Below are positions 45,807 through 55,615 of a stretch of 64,000 nucleotides of DNA, piece after piece. The DNA is from Acidovorax sp. sif1233 (GTDB lineage: Bacteria > Pseudomonadota > Gammaproteobacteria > Burkholderiales > Burkholderiaceae_C). The notes beneath the pieces are model-generated. The model was not told where the DNA came from. It made no database searches and saw only the letters and a program-made list of their open reading frames with translations. The stretch's first letter is position 1. The number at the start of each line of letters is the position of its first letter. The stretch lies in assembly GCF_019218755.1 (NCBI RefSeq), contig NZ_JAHUWZ010000003.1:310001-374000 (forward strand). The letters are read 5' to 3'. A program made the position numbers and the translations under genes.

Positions 45807-47366
45807 CTAGCCCAGGCGAAACACATCCACGGACCGGCCCAGCGACAGGGCGCTTTCCTTGAGGCCCTGGGCCGATGCCGCCGACTGCTCCACCAGCGCC
45901 GCGTTCTGCTGCGTCACGGTGTCGAGCTGCGTGACAGCCTCGTTGACCTGGGCGATGCCCTGGGACTGCTCCTTGGTCGCGCTGCTGATCTGCTGCACCA
46001 GCGTGCTCACCCGCCCGACGGCGTTGACCACGCCCTGGATGGTGGTGCCCGCATGGTCCATCTGCTGCGCGCCGTTGGCGATCTGGTTCACCGTCGCGCC
46101 GATCAGGCCGCTGATCTCCTTGGCCGAGCTGGCGCTGCGCTGCGCCAGGGCCCGGACCTCCCCCGCCACCACGGCAAAGCCCCGGCCCTGCTCGCCCGCG
46201 CGGGCCGCCTCCACGGCGGCATTGAGCGCCAGCAGGTTGGTCTGGAAGGCGATGCCCTCGATCACGCCCACGATCTCGCTGATGCGCGTGGACGACTGCT
46301 TCATCTCCTGCATGGCAGCGCCCACCTCCTGCACGGCCTGGCCGCCGCGCGTGGCGATGTCGCTGCTTTGCGCGCTCTCGTGCGACACCTTGGCGGCGGT
46401 GTCGGCCGTCTGCTGCACGGTGCTGGCCAGCTGCTCCATCGACGCGGCGGTTTCCTCCAGGCTGCTCGCCTGCGATTCGGTGCGTGCCGACAGGTCCAGG
46501 CTGCCGCGCGAAATCTCGGCGGCCGACTGGGTGAAGCTGCGCACTTCGGTGCGCACATCGCCCACCACCGCGCGCAGGTTGACCTGCGTCTGCCGCAGCC
46601 GCTGCATGAGCGCGCCCAATGGCGGTGGATAGTCCACGTGGACCGAGGTGGCCAGATTGCATGCCGAGATGTCGGAGGCGAACCGGGTCGCATCGTGCAC
46701 GCCCCGCAGCACGGTGGCCTGGTAGCGCCACAGCGCCCACCCGCTCCCCACCAGCAGCAGCACCAGGCGCGTCACCCAGGCCACGGGGCCCTGCAGCCCC
46801 AGCATGTCGGGCACCAGCGCCAGCAGCAGCAACACCCCAAGCACCAGCGCCATGCGGGGCAGCAACGCCATTTGCGCCATGCGCTGCCGCCAGCCACGCA
46901 CACCGCGGTAGCGCAGGTTGCCGGCGTCCAGGTAGAAACTGCGCGCGCCCGAGGCCGCATCGCGGCGCATCTGCGCATACAGGGCCTCGGCGGCATCGGA
47001 CTCCGCCGCGCTGGGCTTGGTGCGCACCGACATGTAGGCGCGGGGCTTGCCCCCCTCCATGATGGGCGTGACATTGGCCCGCACCCAGTAGTGGTCGCCA
47101 TTCTTGCGGCGGTTTTTCACCAGCCCCGTCCAGGGCTCCCCCCGGCCGACGGTGCGCCACAAGTCCTTGTAGGCCTCGGCGGGCATGTCGGGGTGGCGGA
47201 TGATGCTGTGGGGCTGGCCGACAAGCTCGTCGTGGCTGTACCCGCTCACGCGCACGAAGGCGGGGTTGCAGTGCGTGATCTCGCCCTTGGTGTTGGTGCT
47301 GGACACCAGCAGCTCATCGCCGGGGTAGTCGAAATTCTGCTGGGTCACCGGCAGGTTGATGCGCAT
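45807..47366 (-). CDS. PAS-containing methyl-accepting chemotaxis protein (Aer-like)
   Basis: Energy/redox taxis receptor of 519 residues. An N-terminal PAS domain (about 10-120) has [33 protein letters not shown] sequence, like the FAD-binding Aer PAS. Then come two hydrophobic segments (about 165-185 and 190-208) and a C-terminal signalling domain with the hairpin tip [28 protein letters not shown] near 380-407 (in part). There is no large periplasmic domain. It should signal to CheA/CheW; no other che genes are in the window. Start ATG 47366. Confidence 0.94.
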   Translation of the reverse strand: MRINLPVTQQNFDYPGDELLVSSTNTKGEITHCNPAFVRVSGYSHDELVGQPHSIIRHPDMPAEAYKDLWRTVGRGEPWTGLVKNRRKNGDHYWVRANVTPIMEGGKPRAYMSVRTKPSAAESDAAEALYAQMRRDAASGARSFYLDAGNLRYRGVRGWRQRMAQMALLPRMALVLGVLLLLALVPDMLGLQGPVAWVTRLVLLLVGSGWALWRYQATVLRGVHDATRFASDISACNLATSVHVDYPPPLGALMQRLRQTQVNLRAVVGDVRTEVRSFTQSAAEISRGSLDLSARTESQASSLEETAASMEQLASTVQQTADTAAKVSHESAQSSDIATRGGQAVQEVGAAMQEMKQSSTRISEIVGVIEGIAFQTNLLALNAAVEAARAGEQGRGFAVVAGEVRALAQRSASSAKEISGLIGATVNQIANGAQQMDHAGTTIQGVVNAVGRVSTLVQQISSATKEQSQGIAQVNEAVTQLDTVTQQNAALVEQSAASAQGLKESALSLGRSVDVFRLG

Positions 47367-47518
47367 GGAAAGCTCCTGATGGGCCCGCATCGTCGGCAGG
47401 CGGCGCGGTCCGCTACCGCTTGATACCGATCAAGTCTACCTGCCGATCACACCGTCTGGCACCAAAAGAATTGCGGTGGTGCCGCGAGAAACGGGCGGCC
47501 CCGGGCGCAGCCTCGGGC

Positions 47519-48808
47519 CTAGAAAAGCTGACCGGTTTCCATGGTGGCCTGCGCGTCGGGCCGCCGCCCCCGGCCGCCGGCCGGCACCGGTGTGCGTGGC
47601 TCCAGCACCGGCTCTTCCCCGCGCCGCGCCAGCGTGCTGGCCCGCACCCCCAGCAGGCGCAGGCGCTTGTCCAGCGGCACGCGCTTGAGGCACTGCCCGG
47701 CCAGCTGGCGGATGGTGGCGCCGTCCGCCGTGTAGATGCCCGCGGTGTGGTCGCGCGTGGCCATCTTGAAGTCGTCGTAGCGCAGCTTGATGCCGATGGT
47801 GCGCGCCACATAGCCCTTGCGCTGCAGGTCTTCGGCCAGGCGCAGGCACAGGTCGGTGAAGATCGCGCCCAGCTCCGCCTTGTCGCGCACGGCGTGCAGG
47901 TCGCGGTCGAAGGTGGTCTCGCGGCTCATGCTCACGGGTTCGCTTTCGGTCACCACGGGGCTGTCGTCCCGCCCCCAGGACACCCGGTGCATCCACGCCC
48001 CCGTCGATTTGCCGAAGTGCCCCATCAGCCACTGTTCATCCTGCGCCGCCAGCTGGCCGATGGTCTCGATGCCCAGGCGCGCCAGCTTCTCACCCGCCTT
48101 GGGGCCGATGCCGTTGATCTTGCGCACGTTGAGCGGCCAGATCTTCGCCTGCAGATCCGACTCATAGACGATGGAGATGCCATTGGGCTTGTTGAACTCG
48201 CTGGCCATCTTGGCCAGCAGCCGGTTGGGGGCCACGCCGATGGAGCAGGTCAGCCCCGTCACGTCGAAGATCCTCTTCTGGATGAGCCGTGCCAGCACCC
48301 TGCCTCCTTCGCGCTGACCCCCGGGCACGTCGGTGAAGTCGATGTAGACCTCGTCCACGCCCCGGTCCTGCATCACCGGAGCGATGTCGGTGATGGTGCT
48401 CTTGAACAGGCGCGAAAAGCGGCGCACTTCGTCGAAATCCACGGGCAGCACGATGGCATGGGGGCACAGCCTGGCGGCCTTCATCATGCCCATGGCCGAG
48501 CCCACGCCGAACTGCCGCGCCGCGTAGGTGGCGGTGGTGATGACGCCCCGGCCCACATAGTCCTTGAGCAGGGGAAAGTCGGCCACCGGGATGAAATGCG
48601 GCTCGCGCAGGCCCTGGCCATCGGGGCTCTGGTGCAGCAGCTCGTCCACCTTGCGCCGCCCGCCGCCGATGACCACGGCCAGGCCCTTGAGCTGGGGGTA
48701 GCGCAGCAGCTCGACGGATGCGAAGAAGGCATCCATGTCGAGGTGCGCGATGCGACGCAGGCGCGGTGCGGAGGGCTCGTCGGGCGGTGCGGAGGTCACG
48801 GCCTCCAT
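47519..48808 (-). CDS. dinB: DNA polymerase IV (DinB)
   Basis: Error-prone Y-family polymerase for lesion bypass. 429 residues. Catalytic carboxylates are in AHLDMDAFFASVEL near 24 and in DRGVDEVYIDFTD near 150. The helix-hairpin-helix/thumb region reads INGIGPKAGEKLARLGI near 233 and the little finger follows to about 400. Compared with E. coli DinB there is an extra stretch of about 35 residues (about 55-90, RRKVDELLHQ...DYVGRG) between the first active-site motif and the ITTATYAARQFG finger sequence. ATG 48808 is used. A G/C-rich imperfect hairpin follows the stop (47495-47519). Confidence 0.95.
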   Translation of the reverse strand: MEAVTSAPPDEPSAPRLRRIAHLDMDAFFASVELLRYPQLKGLAVVIGGGRRKVDELLHQSPDGQGLREPHFIPVADFPLLKDYVGRGVITTATYAARQFGVGSAMGMMKAARLCPHAIVLPVDFDEVRRFSRLFKSTITDIAPVMQDRGVDEVYIDFTDVPGGQREGGRVLARLIQKRIFDVTGLTCSIGVAPNRLLAKMASEFNKPNGISIVYESDLQAKIWPLNVRKINGIGPKAGEKLARLGIETIGQLAAQDEQWLMGHFGKSTGAWMHRVSWGRDDSPVVTESEPVSMSRETTFDRDLHAVRDKAELGAIFTDLCLRLAEDLQRKGYVARTIGIKLRYDDFKMATRDHTAGIYTADGATIRQLAGQCLKRVPLDKRLRLLGVRASTLARRGEEPVLEPRTPVPAGGRGRRPDAQATMETGQLF

Positions 48809-48884
48809 TGTGCGCAAAAGCGCAGACACCCTGCTGTCAGCCGCCCGGCCGACCACAGGGTTTGGGCTGCGGTATTGATTGTGT

Positions 48885-50585
48885 CTATTGCTTCTTGGCG
48901 AGCGCCGCGTTGCGCAGGCCCTGCAGCGTTCCCGTGGGAGTGATCGCCTCGGGGTCGATCAGGCAGTGCAGCACGCTGGGCAGGCCGCTGGCGCGCGCGC
49001 GGGCCAGCGCGGGGGCGAAGTCTTCGGTGCGCTCCACGCGCTCGCCGTGGCCGCCGAAGGCCTGGGCGTAGGCCTTGAAGTCGGGGTTCTTGAGCTGCGT
49101 GGCGCTCACACGGCCCGGGTACTCGCGCTCCTGGTGCATGCGGATGGTGCCGTACATGGCGTTGTCCAGCAGCACCACAATGATCGGCAGGCCGTACTGC
49201 ACGGCGGTCGCGAACTCCTGGCCGTGCATCAGGAAGTCGCCGTCACCCGCGAAGATCACCACCTCGCGCTGCGGCCACAGGCGCTTGCCGCCCACGCCGG
49301 CCGGCAGCCCGTAGCCCATCGACCCGCTGGTGGGCGCGAGCTGGCTCGCATAGGTGGTGAAGGGCCAGAAGCGGTGCACCCACGTCGCGAAGTTGCCCGC
49401 GCCGTTGCAGAAGATGGTGTCGGCGGGCAGCACGTCCTTGAGGTGCTGCATCACCTGGCCCATCTGCAGATCACCGGGGATGCGGATGGGCGCGGTATCG
49501 CTCCAGGCCAGGTAGTCGGCATGGGCGGCTTCGGTGTGGGCCTTCCACGGCACCGGCGCCGTGGGGCGCACCGCGTTCAAGGCCGCGGCGAAGGCCTGCG
49601 GCGTGGCGTGGATGGCCTGCGTGGGGCGGTAGAGCTTGCCCAGTTCATCGGCATCGGCATGCACATGCACCAGGGGCTGTGTGGGCGTGGGGATGCCGAA
49701 CAGCTCGTAGCCCTGCGACGGCACTTCGGACAGGCGCCCGCCCACCACCAGCACCAGGTCGGACGCGCGGATGCGCGCCAGCAGCTTGGGGTTCACGCCC
49801 AGGCCCAGGTCGCCGCCGTAGCAGGCGTGGGTGGCGGCAAACAGCATCTGCCGGCGGAACGAGCAGTACACCGGAATGGACCACGCCTCGGCAAACGCCG
49901 TGAACTCGCGCACCGCCTGCTCGGACCAGCGGCTTCCGCCCAGGATGGCCACGGGGCTCTGGGCGGCCTGCAGGCGCTGGGCCAGCTCGGCCATCTGCGC
50001 GGCGCCGGGGTGGGTCTCGGTGACCTGGTAGGGCTGCGCGTCGGCCACGGTGGCGGCCTCCGTCAGCATGTCTTCGGGCAGCGCCACCACCACCGGGCCG
50101 GGGCGGCCCGAGGTGGCAACGTGGAAGGCGCGCGAGATGAGTTCGGGCACGCGCGCCGGGTCGTCGATCTGCACCACCCACTTGGCCATGGTGCCGAAGA
50201 CCGCGCTGTAGTCGAGCTCCTGGAACGCCTCGCGCCCCATGGCGCCGCGCGCCACCTGGCCCACGAACAGGATCATCGGGGTCGAGTCCTGGTGCGCGAT
50301 GTGCACACCGGCCGACGCATTGGTCGCGCCCGGCCCGCGCGTCACGAAGCAGATGCCCGGCTGACCCGTGAGCTTGCCCTGCGCCTCGGCCATCATGGCC
50401 GCGCCGCCTTCCTGGCGGCACACCGTCACGCCGATGTCCGCATCGTGCAGGGCATCGAGCACGGCCAGGTAGCTCTCGCCCGGCACGCAGAACAGCTGCT
50501 TGACGCCATGGGTGATGAGCTGCTGCACCAGGATCTGGCCGCCGGTGCGGCTTGGGGCGGGGCTGGAGGTGGAAGGCGTGGTCAT
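48885..50585 (-). CDS. Thiamine-diphosphate-dependent enzyme, acetolactate-synthase-like
   Basis: 566 residues with the three-domain POX/ALS fold. The catalytic Glu is in CRQEGGAAMMAEAQGK near 58 and the ThDP/Mg motif GDGDFLMHGQEF...VVLLDNAMYG near 430-460. It is annotated as acetolactate-synthase-like in relatives, but no small regulatory subunit (IlvH) is present and it sits in a catabolic cluster. A decarboxylase acting on a 2-oxo acid is therefore as likely as a synthase. If the upstream genes degrade lysine through 2-aminoadipate, 2-oxoadipate would be a natural substrate; this is inference. 48 bp after the aminotransferase. Confidence 0.88.
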   Translation of the reverse strand: MTTPSTSSPAPSRTGGQILVQQLITHGVKQLFCVPGESYLAVLDALHDADIGVTVCRQEGGAAMMAEAQGKLTGQPGICFVTRGPGATNASAGVHIAHQDSTPMILFVGQVARGAMGREAFQELDYSAVFGTMAKWVVQIDDPARVPELISRAFHVATSGRPGPVVVALPEDMLTEAATVADAQPYQVTETHPGAAQMAELAQRLQAAQSPVAILGGSRWSEQAVREFTAFAEAWSIPVYCSFRRQMLFAATHACYGGDLGLGVNPKLLARIRASDLVLVVGGRLSEVPSQGYELFGIPTPTQPLVHVHADADELGKLYRPTQAIHATPQAFAAALNAVRPTAPVPWKAHTEAAHADYLAWSDTAPIRIPGDLQMGQVMQHLKDVLPADTIFCNGAGNFATWVHRFWPFTTYASQLAPTSGSMGYGLPAGVGGKRLWPQREVVIFAGDGDFLMHGQEFATAVQYGLPIIVVLLDNAMYGTIRMHQEREYPGRVSATQLKNPDFKAYAQAFGGHGERVERTEDFAPALARARASGLPSVLHCLIDPEAITPTGTLQGLRNAALAKKQ

Positions 50586-50633
50586 GTCAAAAGGTCCGGA
50601 ACGGGAAAATATCAAACGAGGAAAACAGGCGGG

Positions 50634-51860
50634 TCAGCGCAGCGCCTCGCACGCACGGCGGATACGTGTGCAGGCCTCCTGCAGGTCGGCCATGCTGGCA
50701 GCGTACGAGATACGGAAATACGGCGCCAGCCCCAGCACGCTGCCCGGCACCACGGCCACGTGGAACTCGCGCAACAGGTAGTCGCAAAAGTCGGCGTCCG
50801 TGCGCAGCAGCGCGCCGCCCGGCGTGGTGCGGCCCAGCACGCCTTCGCAGCTGGCAAACGTGTAGAACGCACCCTCGGGCACGCGGCAGCGCAGGCCCGG
50901 CGATGCGTTGAGCGAAGCCACCACGAGGTCGCGCCGCGCCTGGAACTCGCGGCAGCGCTCGGCCACCACGTCCTGCGGACCGGTGAGCGCCGCCACCGCC
51001 GCCGCCTGGCTGATGGACGACGCGCACGACGTCGCCTGGCTCTGCACCACCGCCATGGCCGCGATCAGCGCACGCGGGCCCGCGCCGTAGCCGATGCGCC
51101 AGCCCGTCATGGCGTACGACTTGGACACGCCGTTCACCGTGAGCGTGCGCTCGCGCAGCGCGGGCAGCACGACCACCGGCGTGGCGAACGCATGGCCGTC
51201 GTACAGGATGTGTTCGTAGATGTCGTCCGCCAGCACCCACACCCGCGGGTGGCGCAGCACCACCTCCAGAAGGGGCCGCAGTTGCTCGGCGCTGTAGGCC
51301 GTGCCGCTGGGGTTGGACGGCGAGTTGATGAACACCCAGCGCGTGCGCGGCGTGATGGCGGCATCCAGCTCTTGCTCCGTAATGCGAAAGCCGTTGTCTT
51401 CGCTGCACGGCACCACCACGGGCACACCGCCCGCGATCAGCACCATGTCGGCGTACGAGGTCCAGTACGGCGCGGGCAGGATCACCTCGTCGCCCGGGTT
51501 CAGGCTGGCCATCAGCGCGTTGTAGATGACCTGCTTGGCACCGGCGCCCACAGTGATCTCGTGGGTGGCGAACGCGAGGCCGTTGTCGCGGCGGAACTTG
51601 AGCTGGATCGCGGCCTTGAGCTCCGGCGTGCCGTCCAGCACCGTGTAGTGCGTGTCGCCCCGCGCCATGGCGCGCTGCGCGGCCTCCTGGATGTGGATCG
51701 GCGTGTCGAAGTCCGGCTCGCCCAGGCCCAGCACGATCACGGGCTGACCCTGGCGCTTCAATTCATTGGCGGCCTGGGTGATGCGCACGATGTCCGACAC
51801 ACCGATGGCGCTGATGCGGTCGGCCGCGCGAAAGGCTGTGGCGGGGATGGCGGCGTTCAT
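50634..51860 (-). CDS. Class I PLP-dependent aminotransferase
   Basis: 408-residue fold-type I aminotransferase of the aspartate/aromatic family. PLP Lys is in NGVSKSYAMTGWRIGYG near 240; the substrate carboxylate Arg is in the C-terminal region, and INSPSNPSGTAYS near 172 is the characteristic Asn-Pro segment. Its start overlaps the stop of the binding-protein gene (ATGA). Transamination of 2-aminoadipate to 2-oxoadipate would fit the cluster, but the sequence does not define the substrate. Confidence 0.9.
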   Translation of the reverse strand: MNAAIPATAFRAADRISAIGVSDIVRITQAANELKRQGQPVIVLGLGEPDFDTPIHIQEAAQRAMARGDTHYTVLDGTPELKAAIQLKFRRDNGLAFATHEITVGAGAKQVIYNALMASLNPGDEVILPAPYWTSYADMVLIAGGVPVVVPCSEDNGFRITEQELDAAITPRTRWVFINSPSNPSGTAYSAEQLRPLLEVVLRHPRVWVLADDIYEHILYDGHAFATPVVVLPALRERTLTVNGVSKSYAMTGWRIGYGAGPRALIAAMAVVQSQATSCASSISQAAAVAALTGPQDVVAERCREFQARRDLVVASLNASPGLRCRVPEGAFYTFASCEGVLGRTTPGGALLRTDADFCDYLLREFHVAVVPGSVLGLAPYFRISYAASMADLQEACTRIRRACEALR

Positions 51861-52768
51861 TGCTGGTAGGACTCCAGGGGCTTGTCGTTGGGTGCGGAGA
51901 ACAGCTGGCGCAGCGTGGTGCCCAGCGGCAAATTCAGGCTCATGTTCTTGGGCGGAATGGGGTTAACGAACCACTTGGTGTAGATCTTTTCCATCTCGCC
52001 GCTCTGCATCAGCCGGGTGAGCACGCCGTCCACCGCGGCCTTGAAGGTGGGGTCGTCCTTGCGGAACAGCAGCGCGATCGGCTCGGCGCCCAGCGGCTCG
52101 CCCACGATGCGGTAGGCCGACGGGTCCTTGGAGTTGGAGATCAGGCCCGCCAGCAGGTTGTCGTCCAGCACGAACGCATCAGCGCGGCCGGATTCGAGCA
52201 GCATGAAGCTCTCGTGGTGGTCCTTGCCCAGCACCGTCTTGACGGGTGCGCCCAGCGTGCGCTCCTGCTTGCGCAGCAGCTGCACGGCCGTGGTGCCGGT
52301 GGAGGCCGCAATCGTGCGGTTGCCCAGCTGGCTGATGGACTTCAGGTCCGAATCCTTGCGCACCGCCATGCGCACCTCGCTCACATAGGTGGTCACGGCA
52401 AAAGCCACCTGCTGCTGGCGCGCCAGGTTGTTGGTGGTGGGGCCGCAGCCGATGTCCAGCGTGCCGTTCTGCACCAGCGGCATCGTGTTCTGCGCCGTCA
52501 CGGCCATGTACTCGAGCTTCGCGTCGGGCACGATTTCCTTGAGCACGCGCTCGCACAGCTCCACGTGGTAGCCCACGTATTTTTCATTCGCGCCCAGCGC
52601 GTAGGCCATGGGCGGCGAGGTCTCGCGCACGCCCAGCACCGCCTTGCCCGATGCCTTGATCTTCTCCAGCGTGGGCATGGCGGTTTGCGCCTGCGCGGGC
52701 ACGAAGGCCGTGCAGGCCAGTGCGAGCCCTGCAGCGAGCGCGGTGAATGTCTTGCGGGAAATTGCCAT
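51857..52768 (-). CDS. Periplasmic amino-acid-binding protein of an ABC transporter
   Basis: 303-residue solute-binding protein (SBP family 3, GltI/AatJ-like). The signal peptide covers residues 1-27 (cleavage after AQA). The mature start LEKIKASGKAVLGVRETSPPMAY is characteristic, with GANEKYVGYHVELCERV and NGTLDIGCGPTTNN following. The permease and ATPase genes are not adjacent, so it may share a glutamate/aspartate-type transporter encoded elsewhere. Lies between the FAD oxidase (97 bp) and aminotransferase (overlap). The likely ligand is an amino acid such as lysine, pipecolate or 2-aminoadipate, by context. Confidence 0.92.
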   Translation of the reverse strand: MAISRKTFTALAAGLALACTAFVPAQAQTAMPTLEKIKASGKAVLGVRETSPPMAYALGANEKYVGYHVELCERVLKEIVPDAKLEYMAVTAQNTMPLVQNGTLDIGCGPTTNNLARQQQVAFAVTTYVSEVRMAVRKDSDLKSISQLGNRTIAASTGTTAVQLLRKQERTLGAPVKTVLGKDHHESFMLLESGRADAFVLDDNLLAGLISNSKDPSAYRIVGEPLGAEPIALLFRKDDPTFKAAVDGVLTRLMQSGEMEKIYTKWFVNPIPPKNMSLNLPLGTTLRQLFSAPNDKPLESYQQ

Positions 52769-52865
52769 GGTCGTTGTCTCCGGTTGTGTTGTGGTTGGCA
52801 GGTGGGAAAGCGTCGAAAAAAAGGGAGGGCCGGATGGGCGGGGCCCCGGTGCGGGGCTCCTGGGT

Positions 52866-54083
52866 TCAGATGACGTTCTTCTCCAGCAGCGGCTGGTTGC
52901 GCGCGATGCGTTCGATGGACAGCGGCGCCAGGTCCAGGCTCCGGTAGCGGCCCGTCAGCATCAGCTCGGCCAGGCCGCGCCCCACGGCAGGGCACTGCTG
53001 CAGGCCATGGCCCGAGAAACCGTTGGCGAACACCAGGTTGTCGCACGCGGGGTGCAGGCCCACGATGGCGTTGTGGTCGAAGGTGTTCATCTCGTAGTAG
53101 CCCGCCCAGGCGCCCTGCATGCGCAGCGCCTCGAATCCCGGAATGCGCTCCGCCAAGGCAGGCCAGACATGGTTGTCGAAGGCGTCGTACTCGGGCTCCA
53201 GCGGCGCAAAGTCGGCATCGTCGCCAGCCTGCGGTGCAAAGCCGCAGATGAAGCCCGAGCCCTCGGGCCGCAGCCAGATGCCGCTGGTGTCGATGAGCAG
53301 CGGGCAGCCCGGCAGCGCCGCGGGGCTGGCCAGGTGGAACACCGTGCGGCGCTTGCCCACCACGGGCAGGCCGATGCCCGCCCAGCCCGCGATGGCCGCG
53401 GCCCAGGGGCCACCCGCGTTCACCGCAAAGCGGCACGGCAGCTCGCCACCGCTTTTCAGGCTGACGGCACGCACATGCCGCACGCCATCGCTAGCCACCA
53501 GGTCCAGGCCCACGGCCTCATCGGCCACGTAGCGCACGCCCTGGCTCTGCGCCTTCTTGCGCAGCGCGCTCAGCAGCAGGTAGCCGTCGAACCAGCCCTC
53601 GCCCGACAGCCCGAGCGACCCCAGCACCACGTCCTGCAGCGCCAGCCACGGAAAGCGCCCGGCCAGCTGCTGCGGGCCGAGCAGCGCCACATCGGCGCCG
53701 TGCCGCTTTTGCAGCGCATGGTTCTCGCGCAGCGTGGCCTCGCCCGCCTGGGTGGCCAGGTACAGATAGCCGCCCTCGTGCAGGCCCACATCCGGCGCGT
53801 CGCCGTTGCAGGCCAGCAGCGCGTTCACATTGCGCAGAAAGCCGATGCCATAGGCCGAGATCTGGACATTGATGTCGGTGGAGAACTGCTGGCGGATGGA
53901 GCTGGCCGACAGCGCGGACGATGCGCGCGCATAGGTCGGGTCCCGCTCGACCACCACCACCGTGCAGCCCGGCTGCTGCAGCGTGAGGAAGTACGCGATG
54001 GCGCTGCCGATGACGCCGCCACCGATGACGACGATGGGTGGCGTTTCAGCCGGCATGAAAGCGCTTGCCACTGCGCTGCTCAC
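52866..54083 (-). CDS. FAD-dependent amine/amino-acid oxidase (DAO family)
   Basis: 405-residue oxidoreductase of the DadA/glycine-oxidase (DAO) group. The dinucleotide motif IVVIGGGVIGSAIAYFL is at 17-33, and the second FAD motif is GFSGHGLQQCPAVGRGLAELMLTG near 365. Oxidation of an amine such as L-pipecolate to the piperideine is suggested by its 4 nt overlap with an ALDH7-type dehydrogenase, matching AmaA (pipecolate oxidase) next to AmaB in Pseudomonas putida. D-amino-acid dehydrogenase is the main alternative. ATG 54083. Confidence 0.85.
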   Translation of the reverse strand: MSSAVASAFMPAETPPIVVIGGGVIGSAIAYFLTLQQPGCTVVVVERDPTYARASSALSASSIRQQFSTDINVQISAYGIGFLRNVNALLACNGDAPDVGLHEGGYLYLATQAGEATLRENHALQKRHGADVALLGPQQLAGRFPWLALQDVVLGSLGLSGEGWFDGYLLLSALRKKAQSQGVRYVADEAVGLDLVASDGVRHVRAVSLKSGGELPCRFAVNAGGPWAAAIAGWAGIGLPVVGKRRTVFHLASPAALPGCPLLIDTSGIWLRPEGSGFICGFAPQAGDDADFAPLEPEYDAFDNHVWPALAERIPGFEALRMQGAWAGYYEMNTFDHNAIVGLHPACDNLVFANGFSGHGLQQCPAVGRGLAELMLTGRYRSLDLAPLSIERIARNQPLLEKNVI

Positions 54084-55615
54084 ACGTCGAAGGTCACGCC
54101 CTGCGCCAGCGGCAGTGCCGTGGAATAGTTGATGGTGTTCGTCGCCCTGCGCATGTAGGCTTTCCAGCTGTCGGAGCCCGCCTCGCGCCCGCCGCCGGTT
54201 TCCTTCTCGCCGCCAAACGCGCCGCCGATTTCCGCGCCGCTCGGGCCGATGTTCACGTTGGCAATGCCGCAGTCCGAGCCGGCTGCCGACATGAACAGCT
54301 CGGCCTCGCGCACATTGAGCGTGAAGATCGACGACGACAGGCCCGCGCCCACGGCGTTGTTCATCGCGATGGCCTCGTCCAGCGTGCTGTAGCGCACCAC
54401 GTACAGGATGGGCGCGAAGGTTTCGTGCAGCGCGGGGCCGTCATGCCTTTGCAGCTCCACCAGGGCAGGGCGCACGTAGTACGCGTCCGCACCACCCAAA
54501 CCTTCCACGCGGCCGCCGCCGTGCACCGCGGCACCCAGCGCACGGCTTTGTTCCAGCGCCTTTTGCATGCCTTCAAAGGCCATGCGGTCGATCAGCGGGC
54601 CCACCAGCGTGCCGGCGGTGCGCGGGTCGCCCACCTGCACGTTGGCGTACACCTTGGCCAGCTGGGGGACCAACTGATCGTAGATGCTGTCGTGCACGAA
54701 CAGGCGGCGCAGCGTGGTGCAGCGCTGGCCCGCCGTGCCCATGGCGGCGAACGCGATGCCGCGCAGCGCCAGGTCCAGGTCGGCCGTGGGGGCCACGATG
54801 GCGGCATTGTTGCCGCCCAGCTCCAGGATGCCGCGCGCAAAACGTGCCGCCAGGCGCGGGCCCACCGCGCGGCCCATGGCGGTGGAGCCCGTGGCTGACA
54901 GCACGGGCACGCGGGCGTCATCCACCAGCACCTCGCCAATGTCGCGCTGGCCCACGATCAGCTCCAGCAGGCCTTCGGGCGCGTCGGCACCAAACCGCGC
55001 GATGGCACGCTGCGCGATGGCGTGCGTGGCCAGGGCCGTGAGCGGGGTCTTTTCGGACGGCTTCCACACCACCGAATCACCACACACCAGCGCCAGCGCC
55101 GCGTTCCACGACCACACGGCCACCGGGAAGTTGAAGGCCGAGATCACGCCGCACACGCCCAGCGGGTGCCAGGTTTCCATCATGCGGTGGCCGGGGCGCT
55201 CGGTGGCAATCGTCAGGCCGTACAGCTGGCGCGACAGGCCCACCGCGAAGTCGCAGATGTCGATCATCTCCTGCACCTCGCCCAGGCCTTCGGACGGAAT
55301 CTTGCCCGCCTCGATGGTGACGAGCAGTCCCAGGTCCGCCTTGGCGGCGCGCAGCTCTTCGCCCAGCAGGCGCACCAGCTCGCCCCGGCGCGGCGCAGGC
55401 ACGTTGCGCCAGGCCTGGAAGGCCGCATGCGCACGGCCGATGGCGGCGGTCGCCTCGGCGGGGCCGTGCTGCGGCACCCGGGCCAGCACCTCGCCCGTGA
55501 TGGGCGAGCGGGCGGCCAGCGTGCCACCGGTGTAGCCCGCGCGGGGCACGCCCAGGCGTTGCAGCAATTGATCGACTTCGGTCACGAGGGGGGTGGCGGC
55601 AGGGGTGGCGGACAT
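54080..55615 (-). CDS. amaB: ALDH7-family dehydrogenase, probable piperideine-6-carboxylate dehydrogenase
   Basis: 511-residue NAD-dependent aldehyde dehydrogenase closest in pattern to the ALDH7/AmaB group, which oxidises 2-aminoadipate semialdehyde (open form of piperideine-6-carboxylate). GTAGQRCTTLRRLF carries the catalytic Cys with the CTT-RR signature of this group, and ILELGGNNAAI the Glu; the FNFPVAVWSWNAALALV segment near 170 and the GGGREAGSDSWK-type tail (CGGREAGSDSWK in relatives) also match ALDH7. First gene of the leftward cluster; divergent from a LysR regulator across 233 bp. Confidence 0.85.
   Translation of the reverse strand: MSATPAATPLVTEVDQLLQRLGVPRAGYTGGTLAARSPITGEVLARVPQHGPAEATAAIGRAHAAFQAWRNVPAPRRGELVRLLGEELRAAKADLGLLVTIEAGKIPSEGLGEVQEMIDICDFAVGLSRQLYGLTIATERPGHRMMETWHPLGVCGVISAFNFPVAVWSWNAALALVCGDSVVWKPSEKTPLTALATHAIAQRAIARFGADAPEGLLELIVGQRDIGEVLVDDARVPVLSATGSTAMGRAVGPRLAARFARGILELGGNNAAIVAPTADLDLALRGIAFAAMGTAGQRCTTLRRLFVHDSIYDQLVPQLAKVYANVQVGDPRTAGTLVGPLIDRMAFEGMQKALEQSRALGAAVHGGGRVEGLGGADAYYVRPALVELQRHDGPALHETFAPILYVVRYSTLDEAIAMNNAVGAGLSSSIFTLNVREAELFMSAAGSDCGIANVNIGPSGAEIGGAFGGEKETGGGREAGSDSWKAYMRRATNTINYSTALPLAQGVTFDV

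Noticed and set aside
48885..50585. Biosynthetic acetolactate synthase (ilvB/ilvI)
   Set aside because: No ilvH or ilvC beside it and catabolic neighbours; kept only as ALS-like.
48879..51869. 996-codon plus-strand open frame opposite the ThDP enzyme and aminotransferase
   Set aside because: The minus-strand frames have full catalytic motifs and good starts; this one has His/Arg/Gly-rich composition and no motif.
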